Source of the DNA: Fibrobacter sp.
GTDB lineage: Bacteria; Fibrobacterota; Fibrobacteria; Fibrobacterales; Fibrobacteraceae
Reading direction: 5' to 3'
DNA length: 64,000 bases
Assembly (NCBI RefSeq): GCF_017551775.1
Contig: NZ_JAFZKX010000012.1
Location: 1 to 64,000, forward strand
The position numbers were made by a program, and so were the translations under genes. Positions 23,872-32,692 of this stretch are shown piece after piece. The notes beneath the pieces are model-generated. The model did no database searches, had not been told where the DNA came from, and worked only from the letters and a program-made list of their open reading frames with translations. The number at the start of each line of letters is the position of its first letter. Positions within the stretch are counted from its first letter, which is position 1.

Positions 23872-24726
23872 TTACTTGACAATCGTCCAAGCAGGGGAGT
23901 TAATGTTCTTGTAGGCGGTCACGCGGCAGGGCTGACCGATGGCCTGGGTCGCAGCAGCGGTCACCAGGGCAAGGAACGTATCGTTGCTCATGCCGGGGTG
24001 TTCTTCCAGGGCGGCCACAGCGGCAATGCCGAGGAAGGCCTGGAGCTGCTTGTTGGTGAAGCCCGGGTGGACGCTCTTGGCGTTCGGATCCCAGTCGCAG
24101 TGGGCCGGAGCGATCGTCTTGGGAGCAGCGGCGGCAGCCGGAGCAGCCTTGACCGCGGGGGCCGGAGCCTTGATCTTGTTGAGGCCGAGCTTCGCCATGA
24201 TGAAGTTCATGAGGTAGCAGAGCACCGTGAGGCCCACGATCACCACCATCACCACGATAAGACCGGTGGCCTGGAATTCAACCAGGGAACCGATACCGAA
24301 GGTGTCGGCTTCGCCCTTGCAACCCTGTTCGGTGGAGTATTCGCCCTTGCAGTAGGTGGTCCCGAGCTTCGCCTTCGCGATGGGGAGCACCTTGTGGCCG
24401 GCGGCGTTCTCGATGGAATCGCGCACGTCACGGGCAAGCACAGCCTGGTCGTAAGTCTTGTAGAGAACCGCATGGTTACCGCCGTGGGTTTCCACGATCT
24501 TGTAAACCATGTCATCGCTCATACCCGGCATGGAAAGCTGCGCCTGGACCTGAGCTGCGTCGGAGGGGAGCATGAGCCCGAGCTGTTCGTCGAACTTGCC
24601 CTTCACCTTGGCAGCCGGTTCGCTTGCAACGATAGCCGGTTGCTGCACAGCCGCTTCGGCGACGGCGGCTTCGGCCGGGGCCGGAGCTACTGCGGAATCA
24701 GCTGCATTCTGTACTGTTTCATTCAT
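23872..24726 (-). CDS. OadG-like gamma/delta subunit with long extensions
   Basis: This protein has 284 residues, far longer than the usual gamma subunit of about 80-120. A single membrane segment at about 146-170 (FQATGLIVVMVVIVGLTVL) with an Ala/Pro-rich tail is the OadG-like core. The N-terminal 140 residues are Ala/Pro-rich, then contain a Cys pair (YCKGEYSTEQGCKGE). The C-terminal 65 residues (FLGIAAVAALEEHPGMSN...WTIVK) resemble the extra domain on some methylmalonyl-CoA decarboxylase subunits. It is the first gene of the operon. A TATATTCT sequence about 60 bases upstream may be its promoter. Confidence 0.75.
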   Translation of the reverse strand: MNETVQNAADSAVAPAPAEAAVAEAAVQQPAIVASEPAAKVKGKFDEQLGLMLPSDAAQVQAQLSMPGMSDDMVYKIVETHGGNHAVLYKTYDQAVLARDVRDSIENAAGHKVLPIAKAKLGTTYCKGEYSTEQGCKGEADTFGIGSLVEFQATGLIVVMVVIVGLTVLCYLMNFIMAKLGLNKIKAPAPAVKAAPAAAAAPKTIAPAHCDWDPNAKSVHPGFTNKQLQAFLGIAAVAALEEHPGMSNDTFLALVTAAATQAIGQPCRVTAYKNINSPAWTIVK

Positions 24727-24802
24727 ATAGGAATGTGTCCATTTAATTAAGTGAACTGTTTGATAAAAATCAACGCGGGAGAATATAGTAATTTAGTTGT
24801 CA

Positions 24803-24825
24803 GTTACTAGTTACTAGTTACTAGT
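24803..24825. repeat. GTTACTA tandem repeat
   Basis: Three copies of the heptamer GTTACTA lie in tandem in the 225-base spacer before the tRNA. Similar TTACTAG/CTAGTAAC words occur in the spacer at 42500-42590. I see no function. Confidence 0.6.
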
Positions 24826-24902
24826 GAATATGCAGGAAAGGGTTCCTTTTAGATGAAAGACGGGTCAAAACGTTTTATTTTTAGAACATGCCGCCAAAAC
24901 CC

Positions 24903-24930
24903 TTGCCATACGGCATGATTTTGCTATAAT
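24903..24930 (+). promoter_or_regulatory. tRNA-Lys promoter
   Basis: TTGCCA (24903-24908) and TATAAT (24925-24930) are 16 bases apart, followed by G+C-containing sequence, with the tRNA starting 22 bases after the -10 box. TATAATTG also fits TAnnTTTG with one mismatch. Confidence 0.6.
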
Positions 24931-24951
24931 TGGGCACGTCCAAGCGACAAT

Positions 24952-25024
<73 letters not shown>

Positions 25025-25028
25025 CGAA

Positions 25029-25060
25029 AAGCCGGTTTCCTCGCGAAACCGGCTTTTTTT
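25029..25060 (+). terminator. tRNA-Lys terminator
   Basis: The stem AAGCCGGTTTC/GAAACCGGCTT with a short loop is followed by a T run, starting five bases after the tRNA. Confidence 0.9.
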
Positions 25061-25078
25061 GTTGATTTTTACGCTTTT

Positions 25079-25600
25079 TTAGAATTCGAAGACTATGCCG
25101 ATACCGGCAGGGAGAACGAATTCCTCGTTATCAAGCGTTCCATTGTCAACATCGAAATGGGTGTAATAGCCGCCATTGCCAGCATAGAACTCGAAGCCCA
25201 TCTCGAAATACGCACCGAAATGCTTAAAAAACATGTGCTGATATCCCAAACCAAACACCAAACGCCAATAATTGATATCCCTCTTATGTTCAATGAGTTC
25301 AGCGTCCTCCGTGTCCACATTCGTTATCGTAAAGCCCTCCATTTCACCGGTTATCCATTCCGAAGAGTGGAATACGTAAGGGCCAGTCAAGCCCGTAAAA
25401 CGATAGGCGATCCCGATTCCCCCCATAAAATCGTAGTCAGAGTTGTAGGACGCCAAATGGACGTTTGCGGATAGATGACCATCCAACATGGTGTACCCGA
25501 CACCGACCATGCCCTGAGACGGTCCGAGTCCGAGCGAAACACCAACCTGGGCAAAACTAGCCCCGGCAAGGATGCAAAGTATCAAGAGTATTTTTTTCAT
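25079..25600 (-). CDS. Small outer-membrane beta-barrel-like protein
   Basis: This 173-residue protein starts at the ATG at 25600 (MKKILLILC, with GGAGAA upstream). A Sec signal ends SFA before QVGVSLGLG. The mature part alternates hydrophobic and polar residues with many Gly, Tyr and Phe (GVGYTML, MGGIGIAYRF, FGLGYQHMFFKHFGAYFEMGF) and ends GIGIVFEF, a terminal aromatic as in many barrel proteins. The family is not recognised; the barrel assignment is by pattern. Confidence 0.7.
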   Translation of the reverse strand: MKKILLILCILAGASFAQVGVSLGLGPSQGMVGVGYTMLDGHLSANVHLASYNSDYDFMGGIGIAYRFTGLTGPYVFHSSEWITGEMEGFTITNVDTEDAELIEHKRDINYWRLVFGLGYQHMFFKHFGAYFEMGFEFYAGNGGYYTHFDVDNGTLDNEEFVLPAGIGIVFEF

Positions 25601-25813
25601 GTGTTTTCTCCTTTTAACAAAATGGAAGTAATCTCCCCAAGCGCTCACCCTCAAAGATTATGTTGTAATATAAAATAAATGAATAGCATTATCGAACAGC
25701 AAGCCTGTTTTTCTGATAAAACGTATAAAATAAAGACTAATTGCAAAGCAATCTTACCAAATACTCTTTTTTTATACATTGCATGGTATAAACCTTTTTC
25801 CAAAAGAAACAAC

Positions 25814-26429
25814 ATGAAAAAAAATATCATTAGCCATAATCTTCATCTGCTGTTCTCTGGCCCTGGCTTCGCAAAACGGCATCAGCGTAACATATAAAGG
25901 AGCAACTCCCTCCATAACCGATTTTGTATCGGCCTACCTTTCCCCGACCGGCAATGAAGACGACGAAGACTACGAAATTGACGAATTGGCAAACTCCTTA
26001 AGGCAAACCTGGGAGCAGTACCATAAGGGAAAGCCTTTGGAAGAGGGAGAAGTACTCACCATCGATAAAAAAAACGGCTACATACTTTTAGAGAGGAAGC
26101 AAGAAGAATACTTAACAAAAATTGAAATGTGCTACTGGAACGAATCAGACAAAAAACACAAACTGTTCGCCGTCAGCATCACAAGTTTCGTAAACGGAAA
26201 GTATAGTGCCGGTCAATATGACGGGCTCTCCTTCTATCGCTATAACAACGCTTCGAAGACAATGAGCCTAACTCATGATGTCGGCTTCGATGTGGCAATC
26301 GGCACGAGTGACGGCGCTCAGATTTCCTACTCTCTACCACGTACCGGCAAAGACATTATAGCCACAATGTGGTACGAAAACAAAACGAAAAAGAAAACGA
26401 TCAGATGGAAAGGACGCAAGTTCAATTAA
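25814..26429 (+). CDS. Secreted protein with frameshift at an A8 tract after the start codon
   Basis: The ATG at 25814 is followed by eight A residues. In the sequenced frame it ends early at a stop in 25895-25897. With seven A residues it would read MKKISLAIIFICCSLALASQ, a good Sec signal, and continue without a stop to 26429 (about 204 residues). The next in-frame start, TTG at 25986, would give a leaderless protein without the signal. The mature part (GYILLERKQEEYLTKIEMCYW, SAGQYDGLSFYRYNN) matches no family I know. Slippage-based switching, a sequencing error or a dead gene would all explain the shift. Confidence 0.6.
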
Positions 26430-26482
26430 AATCCATCCGATAGCCAGCCCATGAGTTGAATCGTCATTGACGATTTTCCAAA

Positions 26483-27505
26483 CTATTCCCGATGCTCGTG
26501 CAGGTACAGGTTCGCCTCACCCACGGCTAGCTCGGAGCCCTTGATATGCCATTCGTCATCGGTTCCGGTGCGGTACTTCACGACGACGCGGTAGCGGTTA
26601 TCGGTCTGCAAGACGGCCTGGGGTACCGTCCAGAAGTTCTCGGTACCCACGACCATTTCAAGTTCATAGAAGTCGCGCGTATCCACGCCGTAAATTGAGA
26701 TGGTCTTGACCATGTCCTTCGGGTTACGCACCTGAATGATGCTCCAGTACGCACTTGCGCCGTCCTTGACCCAAATAGAAGTAGAATCGCCCCACACGCC
26801 ATCGACGCCTTCGCAACTCACGAATTCCCATTCACCGGAATAACGGCCTTCTCGGTTGCCCATGATATCATAGGCCGGAGCGCCGCCCAGGTCCACGCCG
26901 CAGTTTGCGTCGGGGCACTTGTCGGTAATTCGCACGGTGACTTCTTTCCAGCCGTCGGGCGTTCTCGCCTTCACGTGGACGCAACCGCCGCACGCCAAGC
27001 CATCGTCCCAAGGACCCTTATCATCGCCGGGAGAAACATTCACATGGATGGCCGCATAATACTGGATGTTCGTCTGCCCGTAATTGCAGGCGCCACCGAG
27101 GCTCGTCTCTTTCACGACAGTACTCCCGTAAACCGTCACGGAACCCTTGCCGCCCTTTTCGGTGAGTTCGGGGTCGGCCGCGGTAAAGCTGTCGCAATCG
27201 GTGCACTTGCCGTCGTCGCCATCAGATGACGCAGGCGCAGATTCGCTGCTGGAGGCGGGCGTGTCGCTCGATTCGGGAGCCTCCGAACTCGAAGACTTGA
27301 CCTCGGCAGAACTCGATTTTTCTTCGGCAGAACTCGACACCGGCGCGGAATTCGAAGACGAGCTTTCAGGCGACGGCACGGAACTCGACAGCGCCTGTTC
27401 GGAAGAACTTTCCGTTGCCGGGGCGTCCGCACCGGAATCACCGCCGCATGCGACAAGAGCCGCAGCCGAGAGCACACATAAAAAAACAAGGGCATGAAGT
27501 CTCAT
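26483..27505 (-). CDS. Expansin-like lipoprotein
   Basis: This 340-residue protein has lipobox LVAC (Cys20) and a 70-residue Ser/Glu-rich linker. A double-psi barrel follows at about 98-215 (GGACNYGQ, CGGCVHVKA, VTVRITDKCP, GVDLGGAPAYDI), retaining the two Asp residues typical of expansin domain 1. Then comes a CBM63-like beta sandwich (ASAYWSIIQVRNP, WTVPQAVL, YRVVVKYRTG). Expansins loosen cellulose networks without hydrolysis, so this is likely a surface-anchored cell-wall-loosening factor. The start is 29 bases from the stop of the TPR-type gene upstream, so co-transcription is possible. Confidence 0.85.
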   Translation of the reverse strand: MRLHALVFLCVLSAAALVACGGDSGADAPATESSSEQALSSSVPSPESSSSNSAPVSSSAEEKSSSAEVKSSSSEAPESSDTPASSSESAPASSDGDDGKCTDCDSFTAADPELTEKGGKGSVTVYGSTVVKETSLGGACNYGQTNIQYYAAIHVNVSPGDDKGPWDDGLACGGCVHVKARTPDGWKEVTVRITDKCPDANCGVDLGGAPAYDIMGNREGRYSGEWEFVSCEGVDGVWGDSTSIWVKDGASAYWSIIQVRNPKDMVKTISIYGVDTRDFYELEMVVGTENFWTVPQAVLQTDNRYRVVVKYRTGTDDEWHIKGSELAVGEANLYLHEHRE

Positions 27506-27534
27506 GTCCTTGAATATATATTATTTGGGGAAAA

Positions 27535-28206
27535 TTACCAGTCCTTAACGGGTCGGGCTTGCCCGCGGATAGGTTTCCAGGGTTTGCGTTCGCCGTTCTG
27601 TTCGTCGAAATCCTTCAGGAGTTGCGCTGCCTCTTCGGGGCTCATCTCGCCCATCTGAACAGGCTGTTCCTGGGGTTCCTCGCCACCTTCGCTGTCGCTA
27701 GAATTTTCTTCGGGCTGCTGCGGCTCAGGCTGCTGCCCGCCATTGCTGTCAGAGCTTTCCCCGCCCTGGCTGCTGCTGGACTGGCCGCCACCATTCTGGT
27801 TCTGGTCATCGCCCTCGCTCGAAGAACTTTCAGACCCGCTGGAATTGCCATCGCCGTTCTGGTCCTGGTTCTGCTGATCCTTATTCTGGTCTTTATCCTG
27901 GTCCTTATTCTGATCTTGGTTCTGATCCTGATTCTGGTCCTGGTTGTTATCCTGGTTCTTGTCGTTCTTCTTGTTCTCGTTCTTCTGCTCGTCCTTGGCC
28001 TCCTTGATGCGGTCAAGGAGCATTTGCAACTTCTGGTCGTTCGGGTAGTATTGCAGGCCTTCGTTGCAAGTGATTTCGGCAGAGGGCAGACGGTTTTCGA
28101 TGTACTGGAAGGCGGCATCACTGTAATAGGCGCTCGCGCTCTTCGGAGCGGCAAAAGCCGCGACGGCGAGGAACATGACTGCGACTGTAAGCATAATCTT
28201 TTTCAT
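27535..28206 (-). CDS. Exported Asn/Gln/Asp-repeat protein
   Basis: This 223-residue protein has a Sec signal (ending AFA), a short helical TPR-like part (about 20-72, AFQYIENRLPSAEI, LDRIKEAK) and a long low-complexity stretch of NQDQ, KDQ, SSSS and QPE units. A conserved-looking tail (SPEEAAQLLKDFDEQ, KPWKPIRGQ) follows. That tail resembles the end of proteins downstream of von Willebrand/Bat genes. Its ATG shares a base with the TGA of the upstream TPR gene (TGATG). Confidence 0.7.
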   Translation of the reverse strand: MKKIMLTVAVMFLAVAAFAAPKSASAYYSDAAFQYIENRLPSAEITCNEGLQYYPNDQKLQMLLDRIKEAKDEQKNENKKNDKNQDNNQDQNQDQNQDQNKDQDKDQNKDQQNQDQNGDGNSSGSESSSSEGDDQNQNGGGQSSSSQGGESSDSNGGQQPEPQQPEENSSDSEGGEEPQEQPVQMGEMSPEEAAQLLKDFDEQNGERKPWKPIRGQARPVKDW

Positions 28207-28943
28207 CAGATCACCTCCAGGTCGTTGTCAGTGTTGCTGGCGTCAATCTTCGCCTTGGGCTTGCGGCCGGCCTTGATTTCGATGACGTCATCGATGCGCT
28301 GCACGTGGCCGCTCAACTGGCCCGCAGTCTCGTCTTCGGCAATCAGGTTTTCGAGCATCTCCTTCGCTTCGGCGTACTTGCCATCCTTGCAAAGCTGGAG
28401 TGCACGAGCCAGGACTTCCTTCGCCTTCTCGGAAAGCGGCGGCTGTTTCTGGTCGTTGTTCTGGTCCTGATTTTGGTCCTTGTTCTCTTTTTGCTTGTCA
28501 AGTTCTTCCTTCAGCTTGCGCTGAACGATTTCGACGTTCTTCTTCGCATTTTCGAAGTTGTTGTCTAGGTCGATGGCCTTTTTCAAATAGGCTACCGACT
28601 CGCGCCAGGCGGCAATGCGTTCGCTGCCCTCGGCGGCCTTCTCGCCCATGCGGAAATGCGTATTCGCCAGGTTGTAGGCGGCCTTCGCCGCCATCTTTTT
28701 ATCCGGCATGCGCACGGCACTCTCGAGTTCCTTTTTGGCCTCTTCGTAATTGCCGAGCCTGTACTGGCACGTTCCGATATTGTAGAACAGAAGCGGGTTC
28801 GCGGGTTCGGCCTCGCGGGCCTTCATGTACTTTTCGAGTGCGCCGGCATAGTCGCCCTTGGCAAACAGCTTGTTGCCGTCATTTATTGGCCGCGCCCACA
28901 GGCCGACCGACAGCAAACATACAAGTAGCACAAATAATCGCAT
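28206..28943 (-). CDS. BatC-like TPR protein
   Basis: This 245-residue protein has a signal peptide (ending LWA) and about three TPR-like helical pairs: GNKLFAKGDYAGALEKYMKA, LFYNIGTCQYRLGNYEEAKK and AAYNLANTHFRMGEKA. A DQNQDQNNDQ linker and a fourth TPR-like unit (ALQLCKDGKYAEAKEML) follow. It resembles BatC of aerotolerance-type Bat operons. The VWA and BatD genes expected beside it are not visible upstream, where 179 bases lie before the next gene on the same strand. Confidence 0.75.
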   Translation of the reverse strand: MRLFVLLVCLLSVGLWARPINDGNKLFAKGDYAGALEKYMKAREAEPANPLLFYNIGTCQYRLGNYEEAKKELESAVRMPDKKMAAKAAYNLANTHFRMGEKAAEGSERIAAWRESVAYLKKAIDLDNNFENAKKNVEIVQRKLKEELDKQKENKDQNQDQNNDQKQPPLSEKAKEVLARALQLCKDGKYAEAKEMLENLIAEDETAGQLSGHVQRIDDVIEIKAGRKPKAKIDASNTDNDLEVI

Positions 28944-29122
28944 AATTCCTCAAGCAGATTGCTTCGATGCCGTTTCGCGACATCTGGCAAAGAAAACCAT
29001 AAGGATTCCACCCCGTCACCGGACAACTCCAGAAGCCCCGCAGTCGCTTCAAAACGACCGCGGGAACGGAATCAAATCCTTTACTTGGCTAGAATATACA
29101 AAATTGGCGAGCGCGAGACACA

Positions 29123-30853
29123 TTATCGCAATTTTATGTAAGGCAATAGCCAGTCGGCATGGTCACTCGAATTCGAGCCCATCGGGTCCGTCACGAGTTC
29201 CAGGGTTTCATGGCCTTCCACCGTAACGGAATCGAATTTGGGGCGGTCCTTGCCCGTCATGCGCCCGCTGCTCCAGACCACACGGCCATCGAGCTTCACC
29301 ATAAATTCACAATCGCCATTCCCGTATGTTTCATCGTCAATGGCCGCACCAAAATGGAAACTTTGGGCTTTCTCCGGCAAGCGGAAGCGCAAAGTCGACG
29401 CGGCATGCGTACCGATGCCGTCGCGATAAACCCTGTTGCGCACCTGCAAGGGGACGCCGTCGACAGAAAAGTCCGTCCTAGGCTTCTTATAATCCTGATG
29501 CACGACCCTCATGGACATTTCCGTCAACAACAACTTTTCTTCCGTTCTAGAAACGGAAACGGGCTGCATCTGTACCAGAAGCACGACGAGCATGACAAAA
29601 AGTACCGCAGACAACGTCACATAAGGGACAAAGCGCGGAAATTTCATGCGGGCGATTTTCGCGTAACCCCAGCGCCAGAGATTCGGGAACGCAAACGAGA
29701 CCACGGCAAGCACAAGAACCACACACGCCAGCGCCGAGGTAAAGTTCCACACGTGATGCCCCTTGAACGAAATGATCAGCATGACATTCACCGCGGAAAC
29801 AAACGTCGCGAGGATACTCCACAGGCCGGCCCGACGCGTGTCCCAAACCAGCCAGCAGAGCCCTGCCGGGATGGCGTAAAGCAGGTAACGTTCATGCATA
29901 CCCGGGAGCACCGTAAAGAAGGCAAGCGCGTTCAAGAAGGCGAGCCCCCATATGGTACGGATATTCTTGCTGAACAGCGTCTTGACAAGCGTAAATATGG
30001 AAACCAGCACGAACAGGACCTTGCCCATGATGCTCGGCTTGAACAGGAATCCGAGCCCGTATTCGCTGATGCCCCAAACGGGAACGGCGTCGGATGCGGT
30101 ATTGCCCGCCCAGAGGTACCACAGGTTCGCCGCATTGAATGTCGCATAGGGGTACTGCCCCACCGTCTTGACATAGGAGCGCATGAGCATGTCGACCAGG
30201 TTACCGCCCAGGGCATACGGCAAAAGCACGAGCGCCACCGCGGGGATTATGAGCGCGAGACCACGCCAGGAGTAACGCCAATGCTTGAGGAAGAGCCCTC
30301 CAAATATCGGAAGGAAGAGAATCATCTGGAACTTCGCCAACAGCGAAATCACATAGAGCATCGGCGCAAATATCGCCGTACGGCGGCGCGCCATGCAGTA
30401 GATGGAAACAATCGCGAGTACCACCGGGAACAAGTCCACCTGGCCCCATACCGGGCCCGCGAGCAGAAGCGCCGGGTTCAAGGCGACAAAGCCCGCAAGG
30501 GCATGCCGTTTCCATTCGGGATAGTTGAACCGGTCCATGAATCGGCAAAGCCAGTCCAGCAAGAACACATGCGAAAAATAGACGGGCCAGAGGCACATGA
30601 ACTTCATGAAGAAAGTCTTGCCGATGCCTATGCCGAACAGGCTGTGGATATGCGCCACCACCCAGAGCCAAAAGACATAGACCGGCGGGTAATTGCCCTT
30701 GAAGTTTCCGAAGCCCCCGTCCACGAGCTGCTGCGTCCAGCCCACCCAGAAACTCTGGTCGCCATCGTAGCCTTCAGCATATGTGCAAAGGATATTCGCA
30801 AGCAGGCAGATTATGCCCCAAAAGACAAATGTATTTACATTGCGTTTTTCCAT
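29123..30853 (-). CDS. Membrane glycosyltransferase-like protein fused to NPCBM domain
   Basis: This protein has 576 residues from the ATG at 30853 (AAGGAGA upstream). Residues 1-440 hold about ten membrane spans with GT-C-like features: an early acidic loop (YAEGYDGDQSFW), NYPPVYVFW, and GPVWGQVDLFP. The C-terminal 145 residues form an NPCBM-like sugar-binding module (GIGTHAASTLRFRLP, FHFGAAIDDE, VKLDGRVVWSSG, LVTDPMGSNSSDHADW). It is the last gene of the glycan cluster. Transfer of a sugar from a lipid carrier on the outer side of the inner membrane is inferred. Confidence 0.8.
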   Translation of the reverse strand: MEKRNVNTFVFWGIICLLANILCTYAEGYDGDQSFWVGWTQQLVDGGFGNFKGNYPPVYVFWLWVVAHIHSLFGIGIGKTFFMKFMCLWPVYFSHVFLLDWLCRFMDRFNYPEWKRHALAGFVALNPALLLAGPVWGQVDLFPVVLAIVSIYCMARRRTAIFAPMLYVISLLAKFQMILFLPIFGGLFLKHWRYSWRGLALIIPAVALVLLPYALGGNLVDMLMRSYVKTVGQYPYATFNAANLWYLWAGNTASDAVPVWGISEYGLGFLFKPSIMGKVLFVLVSIFTLVKTLFSKNIRTIWGLAFLNALAFFTVLPGMHERYLLYAIPAGLCWLVWDTRRAGLWSILATFVSAVNVMLIISFKGHHVWNFTSALACVVLVLAVVSFAFPNLWRWGYAKIARMKFPRFVPYVTLSAVLFVMLVVLLVQMQPVSVSRTEEKLLLTEMSMRVVHQDYKKPRTDFSVDGVPLQVRNRVYRDGIGTHAASTLRFRLPEKAQSFHFGAAIDDETYGNGDCEFMVKLDGRVVWSSGRMTGKDRPKFDSVTVEGHETLELVTDPMGSNSSDHADWLLPYIKLR

Positions 30854-30946
30854 GCGAATCTCCTTATCAAATTTCCATGCATTGCACAAGTCCAACCACT
30901 CTTTCTATCAACCCGTTCTCCCGCTCAGGCATTTACCAAGCAACCA

Positions 30947-32692
30947 TCACGCATTCAACACGACTGTGGATGCGGAGATGACAAAGACGGCCACTGCAGT
31001 CCACCCGAGCGCACGGCGCTTGACACTCGTGCCGCTCCCGCAGATTCCCTCCGCGGTAAACGGAAGCAGGCACAGGAGCACGGGAACGATATAGCGGAAA
31101 TCGTTGCTGCACGAGAACGGGTACTTGAGGCGCAGCGCGATCATCGCCGCAAAGAAGGCAACCGCCTGCGTGACCAGAACAAAGTCAATCTTATTCCACT
31201 TTTTACGCCAGAGGCCAGCGAAGGTGAAACCCGCGAGTAAAACAAAGCAGAAGCTGGCGATACACGCAAGCCACCGCCCCGCCGGTTCCATCCATAGTTT
31301 AAATTCACCGAACAGCGACGTCTTGGCGAGGTAGTTCCAGAAAAACTGCCGGCCGAGTTCGTCGTGCCACGGATCCGTAAAGGGTTCCGTCAAGAAGGTG
31401 CGGATGTCGAAGAACAGGAAGTTGCCGGGGTTGTTCTGCACGAGGACGGAACTATCGTTTCCGCCGGCATTGCCGACGACGTCACCGCCGAGCACGCGGA
31501 CAACGACGATTATGCCGGCAACCAGCAAGACTGCGAGAGAGGCCCATTCCATGCGGGAAAGTTTACGCAGGACTCGAGGCACCGTATGCACCAGCACCGT
31601 AACGCCCACAAGCCCAAATGTCACGACCGCGGTGGACTTCGTCCAGTACGCGATTGTCGCGGACAGCACGGCGACAAGCAGGTACTTGCCCAAGCTCGTC
31701 CGGATGTAGCGGATACAGCCCCAAAGCGCAATTGCATGCATCGCGTAGAAGAGGATGTCGTTGCCAATCCGCGGCGAAGCGAGGATAAAGCTAGGCCACA
31801 GGCTCCAAAGCAGGGCCGCAATATAGCGGGGATTGCCCCACAAAAGTTCGCGGATGCACGCGAGCCCAAAACCGAGCGCGACAAGCGATATCAGGAAGTC
31901 GAACCACTTCACCGCATTCTGGGGAGCAAAGCCGAGCCATCCGGAAGCCTTCCAGACGCCCGCGCCCGCAACGAAATAAACCGGCGGATGATAGCAGGTC
32001 CAGCACTCGTTTGCCTCCGGAATGTGATGGTCATTGGCAATCAGCTGGATATAGTGAAGGTGTCCGCCCGTATCGTGACCGCGTTCGTCGAAGAACGTCG
32101 ACTGCGTATAGGCGACGCGCAGGAGCAGCCCCACAAAGAAAATCAACAGCAGGTGCGAATCGATCTTGAAGCGACCACCCACAGAAAAAATCAGGCCGCC
32201 AAGACACAGGAAGAACAGCACCGAAAAGAAACTCATCAAGAAGCTGTCCGCCAGAAACCCGACAGACATTCCCCCGAGGCCGCTGGTGTTGCGCAGGGCA
32301 ATCTCGATATGGAATTTCGACACATCCTTGCCAACATGCTTTTGCATTTCCGACTTGGACAGCCTGAATCCGGTATTCCAACTGCAATAGCCCGGATACG
32401 TCCGGAACGGGAGATCAACGCCGTTCACCATAAGGTTCGTCACGCAGTCGTCCGGATGGATATCAAGCGTAAAGTCACCACCAAGCCCCGACGAGACATC
32501 CAGTTCAATGGCAAAGCCTTCTTCCTGCCCCATCGGGAGGCTGACCGGCATCGGGAGCGTCTTGGCGCCCCCTGCGCGATACAGGATAGCGTCGCTCATC
32601 GACGGGCTTGCAACCCAGTACAGTACCGCGGCCAAAACCGCGCCCAGCACGAGTATCAGTTCACGGTACTTTTTCAGCCTCGCAAGCATCAC
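30947..32692 (-). CDS. GT-C/GT39-like membrane protein 1
   Basis: This 581-residue protein has one N-terminal span, an exported beta-rich domain of about 100 residues ([21 protein letters not shown]), then about ten spans. The acidic loop [16 protein letters not shown] is typical of PMT-like GT-C enzymes, and [14 protein letters not shown] and [17 protein letters not shown] are shared with the paralog at 34836. The ATG overlaps the stop of the flavoprotein gene by four bases (ATGA). Acceptor and sugar are unknown. Confidence 0.75.
   Translation of the reverse strand: MMLARLKKYRELILVLGAVLAAVLYWVASPSMSDAILYRAGGAKTLPMPVSLPMGQEEGFAIELDVSSGLGGDFTLDIHPDDCVTNLMVNGVDLPFRTYPGYCSWNTGFRLSKSEMQKHVGKDVSKFHIEIALRNTSGLGGMSVGFLADSFLMSFFSVLFFLCLGGLIFSVGGRFKIDSHLLLIFFVGLLLRVAYTQSTFFDERGHDTGGHLHYIQLIANDHHIPEANECWTCYHPPVYFVAGAGVWKASGWLGFAPQNAVKWFDFLISLVALGFGLACIRELLWGNPRYIAALLWSLWPSFILASPRIGNDILFYAMHAIALWGCIRYIRTSLGKYLLVAVLSATIAYWTKSTAVVTFGLVGVTVLVHTVPRVLRKLSRMEWASLAVLLVAGIIVVVRVLGGDVVGNAGGNDSSVLVQNNPGNFLFFDIRTFLTEPFTDPWHDELGRQFFWNYLAKTSLFGEFKLWMEPAGRWLACIASFCFVLLAGFTFAGLWRKKWNKIDFVLVTQAVAFFAAMIALRLKYPFSCSNDFRYIVPVLLCLLPFTAEGICGSGTSVKRRALGWTAVAVFVISASTVVLNA

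Noticed and set aside
24803-24825. GTTACTA repeats next to a tRNA as an attachment site
   Set aside because: They lie upstream of the tRNA, not at its 3' end, and no integrase or second copy flanks any insert.
29159-31240. Long plus-strand open frame (about 690 codons)
   Set aside because: It lies opposite the glycosyltransferase gene, has no signal or family motif, and has an unusual His/Arg/Glu composition typical of antisense of a GC-biased gene.
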